A DNA stretch of 64,000 bases. Origin: Thiomicrospira pelophila DSM 1534 (GTDB lineage Bacteria; Pseudomonadota; Gammaproteobacteria; Thiomicrospirales; Thiomicrospiraceae). Under the pieces are notes generated by a model, which saw only the letters and a program-made list of their open reading frames with translations, was not told the origin of the DNA and did no database searches. The translations under genes and the position numbers were made by a program. Shown here piece by piece: positions 54,710-63,853 of the stretch. The stretch spans positions 2,044,216-2,108,215 of the forward strand of contig NZ_JOMR01000001.1 of assembly GCF_000711195.1 (NCBI RefSeq). The letters run 5' to 3'. Every line of letters begins with the position of its first letter. Position 1 is the stretch's first letter.

Positions 54710-55231
54710 TTACTCAGGGTCTTTAACCATAAACGATTGGCCAATACTGTATTTTTTATCGCCTTTTACCACTTCAATTATAAAGTCCCATTTGCCTTTT
54801 AAGGGTAAGGCAAATTCAGACGCATAATGACCTTTGGTTTCCAATTGGGTTAACTCAACTGAGCCGTCAAGATTACGGTCGGATGGGCGATAATAATAGA
54901 GTGTGGCCGAATCCACATCAAAATGAGTATGATCTTTATCCAGTACTTCTAGTGCGATTCGATCCGGTTTACCTTCTATTAATTCAGGCATATCGACTTT
55001 TAACTGCCAGCCTAACTTTTCCATTTGTTGACGCTCAGCTAATACCGCGGCATGGTTTTTACCGCGTTCATAGAAATCATCAATCACCAGGCCTGGATTA
55101 GTGACCACTGCCATACTAACCATAAAAAAATTGACCATTAAAACAGTTAATAGAATCGCTACCCAGAAAATAACCAAGGGATTTTTCCAAGCTACACTCC
55201 AGTCACGGGTGTCTTTTTTTTGTTCCTGCAT
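54710..55231 (-). CDS. ccoH: CcoH/FixH-family cbb3 assembly protein
   Basis: 173 residues, one N-terminal membrane helix ([25 protein letters not shown]), then the FixH periplasmic domain ([39 protein letters not shown]). Belongs between ccoG and ccoI, as here. Confidence 0.93.
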   Translation of the reverse strand: MQEQKKDTRDWSVAWKNPLVIFWVAILLTVLMVNFFMVSMAVVTNPGLVIDDFYERGKNHAAVLAERQQMEKLGWQLKVDMPELIEGKPDRIALEVLDKDHTHFDVDSATLYYYRPSDRNLDGSVELTQLETKGHYASEFALPLKGKWDFIIEVVKGDKKYSIGQSFMVKDPE

Positions 55232-55310
55232 TGCCTTTCTTCTCCTAGGATTAAGATGCCTAATCCTTGCTCATTATTAAATGAGCTTAATAAATTAACG
55301 GCTTCTATAA

Positions 55311-56783
55311 TTAATAGCTTGGCCCGTGGAATACACTACGATAACGATCCCGAATATCCTTATTTCTTAAATCTTTCACCACTATATCAATTGGCATACT
55401 TGGCTCAGATAACTTGTTGCGCGGTATACGAACAAATAGACGAATGGTCGAAACACTACCGGGTGAAACATCAGCCACTCGGTCAGCGATATAAATCAAA
55501 TCGTCATGACCAAATACTTCTACTTCGACTTGCATGACTTCATTGGTTTTATTGACGACTTTAACTTCATATTTATTCTGAATCGTACCGTCACTCATTT
55601 GTACATAAAGAGGTGCGCGCTCTTTGAGTACTGTGACATCAATAGGTGCCATATTGACCATGCCCCAAATTAACGCAAAGGCCGCAAATGTCATAATGGA
55701 AGAATAAACTATCACACGAGGACGACGCCAAATTGGGGGCAAGGCTTTACCGGCAAATTCGTTAATAGCGGCGTACCTGATCAACCCTTTTGGCTTATTA
55801 ACTTTCTCCATGATCTCATCACAGGCATCGATACATAGACCACAAGTAATGCAACCAAACTGCTGACCCAAGCGAATATCTACGCCTGTTGGACATACGT
55901 CTACACACATACGACAGTCAATGCAGTCACCTAAAACCGGAGCTTCTTCACCAGGTTTAACACGGCGTTGACGTCCACGTGGCTCTCCGCGATCGCGATC
56001 ATACGTTGGCATAACAGTTTCCGTATCAGTCATGGCACCCTGAATACGTGAATAAGGACAAAATCCCATACAAACCTGCTCACGCATAAAACCAGCTGTT
56101 AGATAAGTTAAACCGGTCAATACCATAATGGTTATAAACTCATAGTAACCTAGTTGGAAATTGAGCAAGCGTGCCCATAGCTGGAATGCATCAGTGAAGT
56201 AGGCAACAAAACTAAAGCCAGTCATAAAGGCAATAAATAACCAAACCAGATGTTTGGGTAGTTTAATTTTAAATTTTGCAAAACTCATGGGTTCTGCATC
56301 AAGCTTAATGCGCTTTCCAGGTTTACCCTCGAACTTTTCCTCTAACCAAGTAAATACATCAACCCATACGGTATGGAAACAAAAATAACCACACCAGACC
56401 CGACCAGCTATTGCCGTAGAGGCGGCTAACAACAGTGCGAAAAACAACAAAATCATTGCCAGCATCCAGATATCCTGGGGTAAGACGGTTAAGCCAAAAA
56501 TATGAAACTGACGATTAGCTAAATCCCATAAAATGGCTTGGTCGCCATTCCAACGAATATAAGGGCCTACAAATAAAAGCAACCAAAAAGAGGCAACCAT
56601 CCATTTGAAGTTACGAAACTTACCACCAATTCGTTTTGCGTGTACGGTACCACCAGTATGCAGAGGTAAAATTTCAACGCCGATATCATCTAATGTTTTG
56701 GATTCGACATGAACATCATCAAGCACTGAACCAGTGTGAATTTTGGGGCGATAAGCTTCTTTTTTGGAATCTGAGTCTGACAT
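55311..56783 (-). CDS. ccoG: cbb3 accessory ferredoxin CcoG
   Basis: 490 residues. Polyferredoxin membrane protein with several helices, an N-terminal cysteine pair region (GRVWCGYFCFHTVWVD), two 4Fe-4S clusters (DCIDCRMCVDVCPTGVD, GCITCGLCIDACDE), and a C-terminal Ig-like domain. Proposed to reduce Cu(II) for the oxidase. It heads the assembly operon, separated from the structural operon by a terminator. Confidence 0.96.
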   Translation of the reverse strand: MSDSDSKKEAYRPKIHTGSVLDDVHVESKTLDDIGVEILPLHTGGTVHAKRIGGKFRNFKWMVASFWLLLFVGPYIRWNGDQAILWDLANRQFHIFGLTVLPQDIWMLAMILLFFALLLAASTAIAGRVWCGYFCFHTVWVDVFTWLEEKFEGKPGKRIKLDAEPMSFAKFKIKLPKHLVWLFIAFMTGFSFVAYFTDAFQLWARLLNFQLGYYEFITIMVLTGLTYLTAGFMREQVCMGFCPYSRIQGAMTDTETVMPTYDRDRGEPRGRQRRVKPGEEAPVLGDCIDCRMCVDVCPTGVDIRLGQQFGCITCGLCIDACDEIMEKVNKPKGLIRYAAINEFAGKALPPIWRRPRVIVYSSIMTFAAFALIWGMVNMAPIDVTVLKERAPLYVQMSDGTIQNKYEVKVVNKTNEVMQVEVEVFGHDDLIYIADRVADVSPGSVSTIRLFVRIPRNKLSEPSMPIDIVVKDLRNKDIRDRYRSVFHGPSY

Positions 56784-56900
56784 AAGCCTTCTCTTAATTT
56801 AAGGATGGATTAAACATGCCTATAGTTAATCATTAAAATAGGAACATTATTCTAACCGTTTTAGGACAAGTTGATCCTTGATTAATTTTATCACTCGTTA

Positions 56901-56940
56901 TAAATAAAAATAGGCCTATAAATAGGCCTATTTTTATTTA
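56901..56940 (-). terminator. Strong palindromic terminator between cco structural and assembly genes
   Basis: Left arm 56901-56919 and right arm 56922-56940 are perfect inverted copies (core ATAGGCCTAT) with A-rich and T-rich outer parts, giving a GC-core stem with a U-rich tail in either direction. It lies after the last small gene of the oxidase operon and before ccoG. The rest of 56784-56900 shows only a possible ccoG promoter. Confidence 0.85.
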
Positions 56941-56956
56941 TATCAAGCATTTGCGA

Positions 56957-57088
56957 TTAAGACTTGTCTTCGTCACTACCTTCCATGCTCTTGAAAATCT
57001 TCCAGCCAAATGCAACTAATGCAACGATACTGAAAACCAAGGCAAGAAGCGAAACCCACAAAACCCAGTCACTATTTAATTCATTCAT
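56957..57088 (-). CDS. 43-residue single-helix membrane protein in the cco operon
   Basis: ATG at 57088, stop at 56957: MNELNSDWVLWVSLLALVF at the start, one membrane helix, then a charged tail GSDEDKS. GGAGAT lies 7-12 bases upstream of the start. Size, topology and place after ccoP resemble DUF3149-type small proteins. It is probably an accessory of the oxidase, but only position says so. Confidence 0.7.
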   Translation of the reverse strand: MNELNSDWVLWVSLLALVFSIVALVAFGWKIFKSMEGSDEDKS

Positions 57089-57174
57089 GAACTATCTCCT
57101 CAACTTTGTGAACCCACGACTTATAAAACTCGTCGTGGGTAAATCACTATTCAATTAGGCAGCACTAATTGTAT

Positions 57175-58101
57175 TTATTGACCACCGCCTAATTCATGGA
57201 CATAAATCGCTAGGCGTTTAATGTTAACGTCCGCATCAGGTAGGCGCTCTTTGAAAGAAGGCATTTCTGCGCGACGCGTTTCAGGTAGGTAATTGCCGTC
57301 TTTTTTTACGTTTACACCATAAGTAATCGTGTGAATAACTGAATCACGGCGATCTGCTTGCAAGTTACCAGGAACACCAACAAAACGTGGAATACTACCA
57401 GTTAAGTTGGTCGCACCATTTGGCGCGACAGGCTTGCCTTGTGGACCATGACAAGCCATACATAAGCCCTTGCCATTATAAATAGCTTTACCAGCGGCGT
57501 ATTGCTCACTATCCGCTTCATCAGCCGCCAAAGCGATGACATAATCAGCAACCTGACCAATTTCTTCGTCATTTAAGTTACCCATCATGCCTTTCGCAGG
57601 CATATTACCAACACGACCCTTTTCTAGAGAGGCTTCAATTTGTTTAACGGAACCACCCCATAGCCAATTATCATCGGCTAACACTGGAAAGTTCGGGTTA
57701 CCAGAACCATTCGCACCATGACAAGCCATGCAATAATCACCAAATAATACTTTTGAAGTGGCTACCGCATAAGCGCGCAATTCATCATCTTTTATGATGT
57801 CCGCAACATCCATACTGGCAAGCTTTTCTTCTTCAGCCGCAAAGGTACGTTCACGCCAGTTATTTAGAACTTCAAAGTCTTCTTTATACTCTTCTACCTG
57901 AGTCCAACCAGCTACCCCTTTTGTATGAGAGTCTACTAATGGAATCGTTGGGTAATAAACTGCATAGAAAACGATCATAATTAAACCCGCGTAAAACGCT
58001 AGCATCCACCATAGTGGCGGCGGATTATCTAACTCGCGTAGGTCTTCATCCCAAATGTGGCCAGTATTACCTTCATCAGGCCATGGATTATGTTGTGCCA
58101 T
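57175..58101 (-). CDS. ccoP: cbb3 oxidase diheme cytochrome c subunit CcoP
   Basis: 308 residues from ATG 58101 (MAQHNPWPDEGNTG), which has GAGGAG upstream; an earlier in-frame start at 58125 lies inside ccoQ. N-terminal membrane helix (WWMLAFYAGLIMIVFYAVYYP) and two cytochrome c domains with heme sites CMACHG at about residues 124 and 217, each with a later Met ligand (GNMPAKGMMG, AEMPSFKERL). Confidence 0.97.
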   Translation of the reverse strand: MAQHNPWPDEGNTGHIWDEDLRELDNPPPLWWMLAFYAGLIMIVFYAVYYPTIPLVDSHTKGVAGWTQVEEYKEDFEVLNNWRERTFAAEEEKLASMDVADIIKDDELRAYAVATSKVLFGDYCMACHGANGSGNPNFPVLADDNWLWGGSVKQIEASLEKGRVGNMPAKGMMGNLNDEEIGQVADYVIALAADEADSEQYAAGKAIYNGKGLCMACHGPQGKPVAPNGATNLTGSIPRFVGVPGNLQADRRDSVIHTITYGVNVKKDGNYLPETRRAEMPSFKERLPDADVNIKRLAIYVHELGGGQ

Positions 58102-58121
58102 ACTTATTCTCCTCAGAATAA

Positions 58122-58304
58122 TCAATCATCATCAAGTACTTTGTATTTTTGTTCTTCGAGCTCTTTGCGTTTGCTAGGTCTTAAAGCCCACCAGAACGCA
58201 ACCGCTAAACCAACAAAAACCAGTACTGTTACGATTAGTCCAGCCCAGTCATGGCCCGTCATAGACGACCAGTCTGTGCTGAAGTATTGTTGAATTTTAC
58301 TCAC
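58122..58304 (-). CDS. ccoQ: cbb3 oxidase subunit CcoQ
   Basis: 60 residues with one membrane helix ([20 protein letters not shown]) and the charged C-terminal [19 protein letters not shown]. Position between ccoO and ccoP identifies it. Overlaps the ccoO end by 8 bases. Confidence 0.93.
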   Translation of the reverse strand: MSKIQQYFSTDWSSMTGHDWAGLIVTVLVFVGLAVAFWWALRPSKRKELEEQKYKVLDDD

Positions 58305-59118
58305 GATAAACCTTACTGTCGTCGAGTTGTACCATGGTTCCTAGAACCTGCATGTAAGCTACGATCGCATCCATTTCAGTCTTACCTTCAATGTGCTCTT
58401 GCGCTAACTCTATTTCTTCATCTGTATATGGAACACCTACACGACGCAATGCGGTCATACGAGCCTTCATATCGCGTGTTGTACCAAAGTAGCTCTTGTT
58501 CACCGGATTTTCAGCAAGCCAAGGATAAGCTGGCATAACAGATTCAGGTACTAAGTTCTGAGGTCTTAATAAATGCATAACATGCCATTCATCAGAATAT
58601 TTACCACCTACGCGTGCCAAATCAGGACCGGTACGCTTTGAACCCCATTGGAACGGACGATCATACATAGACTCGGTTGCCAATGAAAAGTGACCGTAAC
58701 GTTCACGCTCATCACGGAAAGGACGAATCATCTGAGAGTGACAAATATAACAACCTTCACGGATGTAAATATCACGCCCGGCAAACTCTAAAGGTGTATG
58801 TGGACGTACCCCATCACCCTCTTTCCAATCTGAACCCCAGGTTCCGTCAGCTTTTTTATAGTAAAGACGTTTGTCCGATACGACTTTGCCATCTTCTTCT
58901 GTAAACGTGCGTTCCCATACTAGCTCAGGGAATTTTTCATTTTTTACGTTACCGTATTTATCAGTTTTTTCCGTGTAGTCAACGGAAGACTTGAGATAAA
59001 ACAACGGTACGATTTCAACAATACCCGCGATTGATACCACAAAAGCGGTAGCCAAGATCATTGCAAAGATATTGCGCTCTACACGATCTTGGAAATTTTT
59101 TGGAGTTTGATCTGCCAT
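58297..59118 (-). CDS. ccoO: cbb3 oxidase monoheme cytochrome c subunit CcoO
   Basis: 273 residues. N-terminal anchor helix ([22 protein letters not shown]) and heme c site [16 protein letters not shown] near residue 121. Met ligand region [12 protein letters not shown]. Complete. Confidence 0.97.
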   Translation of the reverse strand: MADQTPKNFQDRVERNIFAMILATAFVVSIAGIVEIVPLFYLKSSVDYTEKTDKYGNVKNEKFPELVWERTFTEEDGKVVSDKRLYYKKADGTWGSDWKEGDGVRPHTPLEFAGRDIYIREGCYICHSQMIRPFRDERERYGHFSLATESMYDRPFQWGSKRTGPDLARVGGKYSDEWHVMHLLRPQNLVPESVMPAYPWLAENPVNKSYFGTTRDMKARMTALRRVGVPYTDEEIELAQEHIEGKTEMDAIVAYMQVLGTMVQLDDSKVYRE

Positions 59119-59184
59119 GAGTTTCTGCTCCTCAACTCATTAATTTAGACTGGTGACTCCTTAATAGAGCCACCCTTTTTCTAA

Positions 59185-60618
59185 CTAGGCATTCGCTGCC
59201 ACAGTACTGGTTTGTTTGGCTTTAGCCATCTTAATGGTCATAACGATGTTATATAACATCACTACAGCACCAGAGGTGAATAGCACACCACCAACAGCAC
59301 GCATTACATAGTATGGGTGCATTGCAGCCACCGACTCAGCGAAGGTGTAAGCCAACATGCCATACTCATCATAAGCACGCCACATCAAGCCCTGCATAAT
59401 ACCTGACACCCACATTGCAACGATATAGAGCACCGTACCGATTGTCGCCAACCAGAAGTGGAAGTTAATCAAACGCATTGAATACATTTCAGTGTTCCAT
59501 AGCTTCATTACCATGTGGTAAATCGCACCAATCGACACCATAGCAACCCAACCTAACGCACCAGAATGCACGTGACCGATAGTCCAATCCGTGTAATGCG
59601 ACAAGGCATTAACCGTCTTAGCCGCCATCACTGGACCTTCAAACGTTGACATCGCATAGAAAGCCAACGCCATGATTAAGAAGCGCAAAATATAGTCTGT
59701 ACGTAAACGGTCCCAAGCACCAGAAAGCGTTAACATCCCGTTAAGCGCACCACCCCAAGATGGAATGATCATAGCAAGAGAGATAACCGCACCTAGTGAG
59801 CCAGTCCAATCAGGTAGAGCCGTGTACTGCAAGTGGTGAGCGCCTAACCATACATAACCGAACATCAAAGCCCAGAAGTGGATAACCGATAAACGATATG
59901 AGTACACCGGACGTTGTGCTTGCTTAGGAACGAAGTAATACATAATCCCAAGGAAACCAGCCGTTAGGAAGAAACCTACTGCGTTATGACCCCACCACCA
60001 TTGAATCATGGCATCTTGAACACCACTAAAGATAGAATAGGAAGTAAATAAAGACACGGGAATCGCTAAACCGTTCACAACATATAGGTAGGTGATCATA
60101 ATCATCATACCTAGGAAGAACCAGTTAGATACGTATACATGTGAATGAGTTTCTTTGTTACGTGACGCAATCGTCATAACAAAGTTAAAGGTATATAAAA
60201 CCCAAACAATCGCTACTGCGATATCTAACGGCCAAATTAACTCATGATATTCTTTACCTTGCGTCATCCCCAAAGATAAAGTGATCACAGCCAATAACAA
60301 GCCAACCGTAAACAAAATCGCCGTAATCCATGCAATTTTATTACTAAACAGCTTGATACCATTGGTTCTCTGAACCGTATAAAACGCCGTTGCCATCAAT
60401 GTCATGCCACCGAATGCAAAAATAACAGTATTGGTATGCATCACACGTAGACGAGCAAAGGTGATTTCAGCAATATCAAAGTTTAAAGCTGGCCATGCTA
60501 GCTGAGAGGCTGCGAACGTCCCCATAAGCGTACCCAGCACCAAAAACACGACAGCTAGAACGGTCAAATATTTGACCACTCCATCATCATATTGTGGTTT
60601 TGTCATTGTAGTATCCAC
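59185..60618 (-). CDS. ccoN: cbb3 oxidase catalytic subunit CcoN
   Basis: About 477 residues. I prefer GTG 60618 because AAAGGGGAA stands 6 bases upstream; an in-frame ATG at 60663 gives 15 more residues and has no ribosome binding site. Twelve membrane helices with heme and copper ligands visible in RVMHTNTVIFAFGG, WWWGHNAVGFFLT, GAHHLQY and GHVHSGALGW. The high-affinity oxidase lets cells respire at low oxygen. First gene of ccoNOQP. Confidence 0.97.
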   Translation of the reverse strand: MDTTMTKPQYDDGVVKYLTVLAVVFLVLGTLMGTFAASQLAWPALNFDIAEITFARLRVMHTNTVIFAFGGMTLMATAFYTVQRTNGIKLFSNKIAWITAILFTVGLLLAVITLSLGMTQGKEYHELIWPLDIAVAIVWVLYTFNFVMTIASRNKETHSHVYVSNWFFLGMMIMITYLYVVNGLAIPVSLFTSYSIFSGVQDAMIQWWWGHNAVGFFLTAGFLGIMYYFVPKQAQRPVYSYRLSVIHFWALMFGYVWLGAHHLQYTALPDWTGSLGAVISLAMIIPSWGGALNGMLTLSGAWDRLRTDYILRFLIMALAFYAMSTFEGPVMAAKTVNALSHYTDWTIGHVHSGALGWVAMVSIGAIYHMVMKLWNTEMYSMRLINFHFWLATIGTVLYIVAMWVSGIMQGLMWRAYDEYGMLAYTFAESVAAMHPYYVMRAVGGVLFTSGAVVMLYNIVMTIKMAKAKQTSTVAANA

Positions 60619-60705
60619 GTTGGATTCCCCTTTTAGTCTTAATGTTTCGTCCCCGCCTGCCATTGTTTTTAAATCTCAAACAGTACAAGAACTCCTCAAC
60701 CGCCA

Positions 60706-60767
60706 ATTATAGGGAGTTTAAAGAAACATTGCTGTTTAAAATCGCCAGAAAACTTAATTTAGGTCAA
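60706..60767 (-). promoter_or_regulatory. Candidate FNR/ANR-controlled promoter of ccoNOQP
   Basis: On the minus strand TATAAT lies at 60711-60706, and about 61 bases before the presumed start of transcription is TTGACCTAAATTAA (60767-60754). The FNR site is TTGAT-N4-ATCAA, so this has two mismatches, placed where class I FNR sites usually are. cbb3 operons are commonly FNR-controlled. The intergenic stretch 60664-61052 holds nothing else clear except the hisB start region. Confidence 0.35.
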
Positions 60768-61052
60768 GATTTACTAGCACTTTGGTTAGAGGCCGGCAAG
60801 GAACCGCTATAAAAATCAACGGGATTATCTAATAAACCACCAATTCAACACAACTAAAAAATATTTATGACCAAGCCCGCTCCCACCTAATTAGCTTAAA
60901 AAATATTAAATTCGCGTACTCGATTTTTCACAATTCAACCACCAGGCCGGCTTTATTTATCCTAAAAACCTTAACAAGCCAAAACGCTTTTAAGTGCAAA
61001 TTTAGACAAAATTCAGTATCATAGCTTCCTTTTAAGCTTGGTGGGATACGCA

Positions 61053-61640
61053 ATGCGCACAGCTCAAGTTGAACGCAACACACTAGAAACGCAAATTAAA
61101 ATAAGCGTTAATCTAGACGGTACCGGTGAGGCCAAACTCAATACCGGTGTGCCTTTTTTTGAACACATGCTCGACCAAATTGCGCGACATGGCTTAATTG
61201 ATATTGATATTCAAGCTAATGGCGACACGCATATTGATGACCATCACACCGTAGAAGACATAGGCATTGCGCTAGGCCAGGCAATTCGACAGGCTGTGGG
61301 CGATAAAAAAGGCATAACACGTTATGGCCATGCCTATGTGCCGCTGGATGAATCATTGTCTCGTGTCGTGATTGATCTATCTGGGCGACCAGGTTTGGTA
61401 TTTAATGCCAACTTTACGCGTGCCCAAATTGGTCAATTTGAAACCGAGCTGGTATCTGAATTCTTCCAAGGATTTGTTAATCATGCGCAAGCCACCTTGC
61501 ACATCGATAACATTCGCGGTCAAAACGCGCATCACCAAGCCGAAACCATTTTCAAAGCTTTTGGTCGTGCGTTGCGCATGGCTTTAAGTGACGATCCTAG
61601 AATGGGAGGCCAGTTGCCTTCAACTAAAGGGAGTCTATAA
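61053..61640 (+). CDS. hisB: Imidazoleglycerol-phosphate dehydratase
   Basis: 195 residues from ATG 61053 ([15 protein letters not shown]), preceded by GGTGGGA; the TTG at 61038 is unlikely. Mn-binding motifs [26 protein letters not shown] and [16 protein letters not shown] are present. Monofunctional type without the phosphatase domain. First his gene of the cluster and the only complete one in clean frame. Confidence 0.97.
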   Translation: MRTAQVERNTLETQIKISVNLDGTGEAKLNTGVPFFEHMLDQIARHGLIDIDIQANGDTHIDDHHTVEDIGIALGQAIRQAVGDKKGITRYGHAYVPLDESLSRVVIDLSGRPGLVFNANFTRAQIGQFETELVSEFFQGFVNHAQATLHIDNIRGQNAHHQAETIFKAFGRALRMALSDDPRMGGQLPSTKGSL

Positions 61641-62281
61641 GTGGCATTAAAGCAGGTCGTCGTGATTGACTATGGCATGGGAAACTTGCGTTCAGTTGCA
61701 AAAGCAGCCGAACATGTCGCCAATAGCCAAACCCGTATTATCGTCACTCAAAACCCACAAGATGTGGCCGATGCCGATGCGGTTATTTTCCCTGGCCAGG
61801 GGTGCTGCAAAAGCCTGTATGCAGGCTTTGCAAAACACCGGCATGATTGAACCGATCAAACAAGCCGCTAAAAAACAAGCCATTTCTTGGCATTTGCATG
61901 GGACTGCAGGTTTTAATGTCCCATTCTGAGGAAAACAACGGCATTGACTGTTTAGATATTATTCCTGGAAACGTGGTTCGATTTGATGAACAAGCCAACC
62001 CAGGCCTAAAAATCCCACATATGGGTTGGAATCAAATTCAACAAACTCAGCCACACCCTCTATGGCACAAAATTGAAGATCAAGCTCGATTTTATTTTGT
62101 GCACAGTTACTATATCCAACCTGAGTTAAAAGACGAAGTAACCGGACTCACTAATTATGCAACCGACTTTGCATCGGCGGTGGCGCAAGACCAATTATTT
62201 GCCATTCAGGCGCACCCTGAAAAAAGTGCAGACGCTGGACTTCAACTTTTCAAAAACTTCTTAAACTGGAATGGCGCATAG
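61641..62281 (+). pseudogene. hisH: Imidazole glycerol phosphate synthase glutaminase HisH, two frameshifts in raw sequence
   Basis: Starts with GTG one base after the hisB stop ([15 protein letters not shown]). The frame breaks at GGGG 61799-61802 (one G too many after FPGQ) and again at the six-A run 61870-61875. Correcting both by one base restores [14 protein letters not shown] and KPFLGICMGLQVLM, with the catalytic Cys, and a normal 212-residue protein ending with the His-Pro-Glu of AIQAHPEKSAD. Both changes are homopolymer insertions, so a sequencing error is likelier than true loss. Confidence 0.9.
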
Positions 62282-62315
62282 CCCAGTTGCTTTTCAATCT
62301 AAGGACCTTTAATTT

Positions 62316-63058
62316 ATGCTACTTATTCCTGCAATTGACTTAAAAGATGGCCAGTGTGTTCGCCTAAGACAAGGCGTGATGGAAGATGCCACCGTTTTTT
62401 CATCAGACATAGTAGCCATGGCCGAGCGCTGGGTTAGCCAAGGCGCACGTCGTTTACACATGGTCGATCTAAACGGTGCGTTTGAAGGCACCCCGGTTAA
62501 CGGTGAAAGCTGTTTACCAAGTAAGTCAGGCCTACCCTGAACTGCCGATTCAAATTGGCGGTGGTATTCGCGACCTCAAAACCATTGAAGCCTACTTAAA
62601 TGCCGGCGTAACCTACTGTATTATTGGCACCCAAGCCGTTCATACTCCTGAGTTTGTCGCTCAAGCGTGCCAAGCCTTTCCTGGGCATATTATGGTTGGC
62701 CTTGATGCAAAAGAAGGCTTTGTCGCGATTAATGGTTGGGCTGAGGTAACTGACCACCAAGTAATAGACCTTGGCAAACGTTTTGAAAACGACGGTGTAG
62801 AAGCCATTATCTACACCGATATTGGTCGCGACGGCATGATGCAAGGCGTCAACATCGAAGCCACTCAAGCGCTTGCTCAAGCTCTAAGCATTCCGGTAAT
62901 TGCATCCGGCGGCATCACCAATTTAGACGACATTCATGCGCTTTCTAAAATTGAATCGGACGGCGTGACTGGAGCGATTACTGGTCGCGCAATCTATGAA
63001 GGTAGCCTAGACTTTGCTGAAGGCCAAGCACTGGCAGACCAGCTTTCAAAACACATAG
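62316..63058 (+). pseudogene. hisA: Phosphoribosylformimino-AICAR ribotide isomerase HisA, frameshifted in raw sequence
   Basis: Begins [20 protein letters not shown] (catalytic Asp). One extra A at 62506-62508 breaks the frame at PVNGE; after it the second half continues normally ([44 protein letters not shown]). A second extra A in the run 63048-63051 removes the natural stop (TAG at 63056), so the raw frame runs on into hisF. With both corrected the protein is about 247 residues, the normal size. Confidence 0.88.
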
Positions 63059-63072
63059 CAGGCCACACGCTA

Positions 63073-63853
63073 ATGGGACTCGCTAAACGCATTATTCCTT
63101 GCTTAGACGTGAAAGATGGCCGTGTCGTCAAAGGCGTGCAGTTTTTAGATATTCGAGATGCCGGTGATCCAGTCGAAGTCGCCAAACGATATGACTTACA
63201 AGGCGCAGATGAAATTACCTTTCTGGATATTACCGCCAGTTCGGATAATCGTGACACCATGGTGCATGTGGTCGAAGATGTCGCCAGCCAAGTCTTTATT
63301 CCGTTAACTGTAGGTGGTGGCATTCGCACGGTTGAAGACGTTCGACGCATGCTAAACGCAGGTGCCGACAAAGTTTCTATCAACACCGCTGCGATTACCA
63401 ACCCGGAATTTGTTAAGCAAGCCAGTGATCTATTTGGCTCTCAATGTATCGTAGTTTGCAATTGACGCTAAAAAAAGTCAGTGCAGAAGGCGAACCCAAC
63501 CGCTGGGAAATATTTTACCCCACGGTGGGCGCAACTCAACCGGCATTGACGCGATTGAGTGGTCAAAAAAAATGGCAAGACTATGGCGCGGGGCGAACTA
63601 CTCGTTACCAGCATGGATCGCGATGGCACTAAAAGTGGGGTTTGATAACGACCTTAGCCTGCACATTGCCGATGCGGTAAATATCCCGGTAAATCGCTTC
63701 GGGGCGTTGGTAAACTACAAGATCTGGTTGACGGCATCCAACAAGGTCATGCCCAAGCCGTATTGGCGGCCAGTATTTTCCATTTTGGTGAACATACCAT
63801 TCAAGAAGCCAAAACAAGCCATGCAAGACCAAGGCATTGAGGTGCGACTATGA
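63073..63853 (+). pseudogene. hisF: Imidazole glycerol phosphate synthase cyclase HisF, many frameshifts in raw sequence
   Basis: Begins [21 protein letters not shown] (catalytic Asp11 region) and is open to FGSQCIVV. Then extra bases appear at T 63455-63457, A 63470-63476, T 63513-63516, C 63518-63521, A 63577-63578, G 63590-63593 and G 63637-63640, with further changes near 63696-63706 and an extra A at 63811-63814. Each correction restores family sequence (AIDAKKVSAEGEPNRWEIF, YGAGELLVTSMDRDGTKSGF). The stop TGA overlaps the hisE start. Confidence 0.85.

Larger units (their letters stand above)
2164..55096. repeat. Dispersed palindrome CCAGGCCTGG, 17 exact copies
   Basis: Exact 10-bp cores start at 2164, 2353, 3037, 3062, 6203, 10745, 10799, 30263, 34327, 37066, 38954, 43909, 44023, 47618, 51905, 53128 and 55087. 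Thirteen of these extend to ACCAGGCCTGGT and several have further palindromic arms (for example 2161-2176 and 43905-43922). One-mismatch copies are at 5305, 11780, 26887, 32825, 40622 and 42753. Random expectation for one 10-mer in 64 kb is well under one. In genes it is usually read Gln-Ala-Trp or Pro-Gly-Leu; it also occurs between genes. The core is two back-to-back CCWGG sites around a StuI-type AGGCCT. No exact copy lies inside the transposon at 12870-29846. Confidence 0.95.

Noticed and set aside
56868..56882. FNR box upstream of ccoG (TTGATCCTTGATTAA)
   Set aside because: Half-sites are not in the TTGAT-N4-ATCAA arrangement; spacing and second half do not fit.
62476..63465. Natural HisA-HisF fusion protein
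   Set aside because: The join depends on one extra A at 63048-63051 that hides the hisA stop; neighbouring genes have many similar extra bases.
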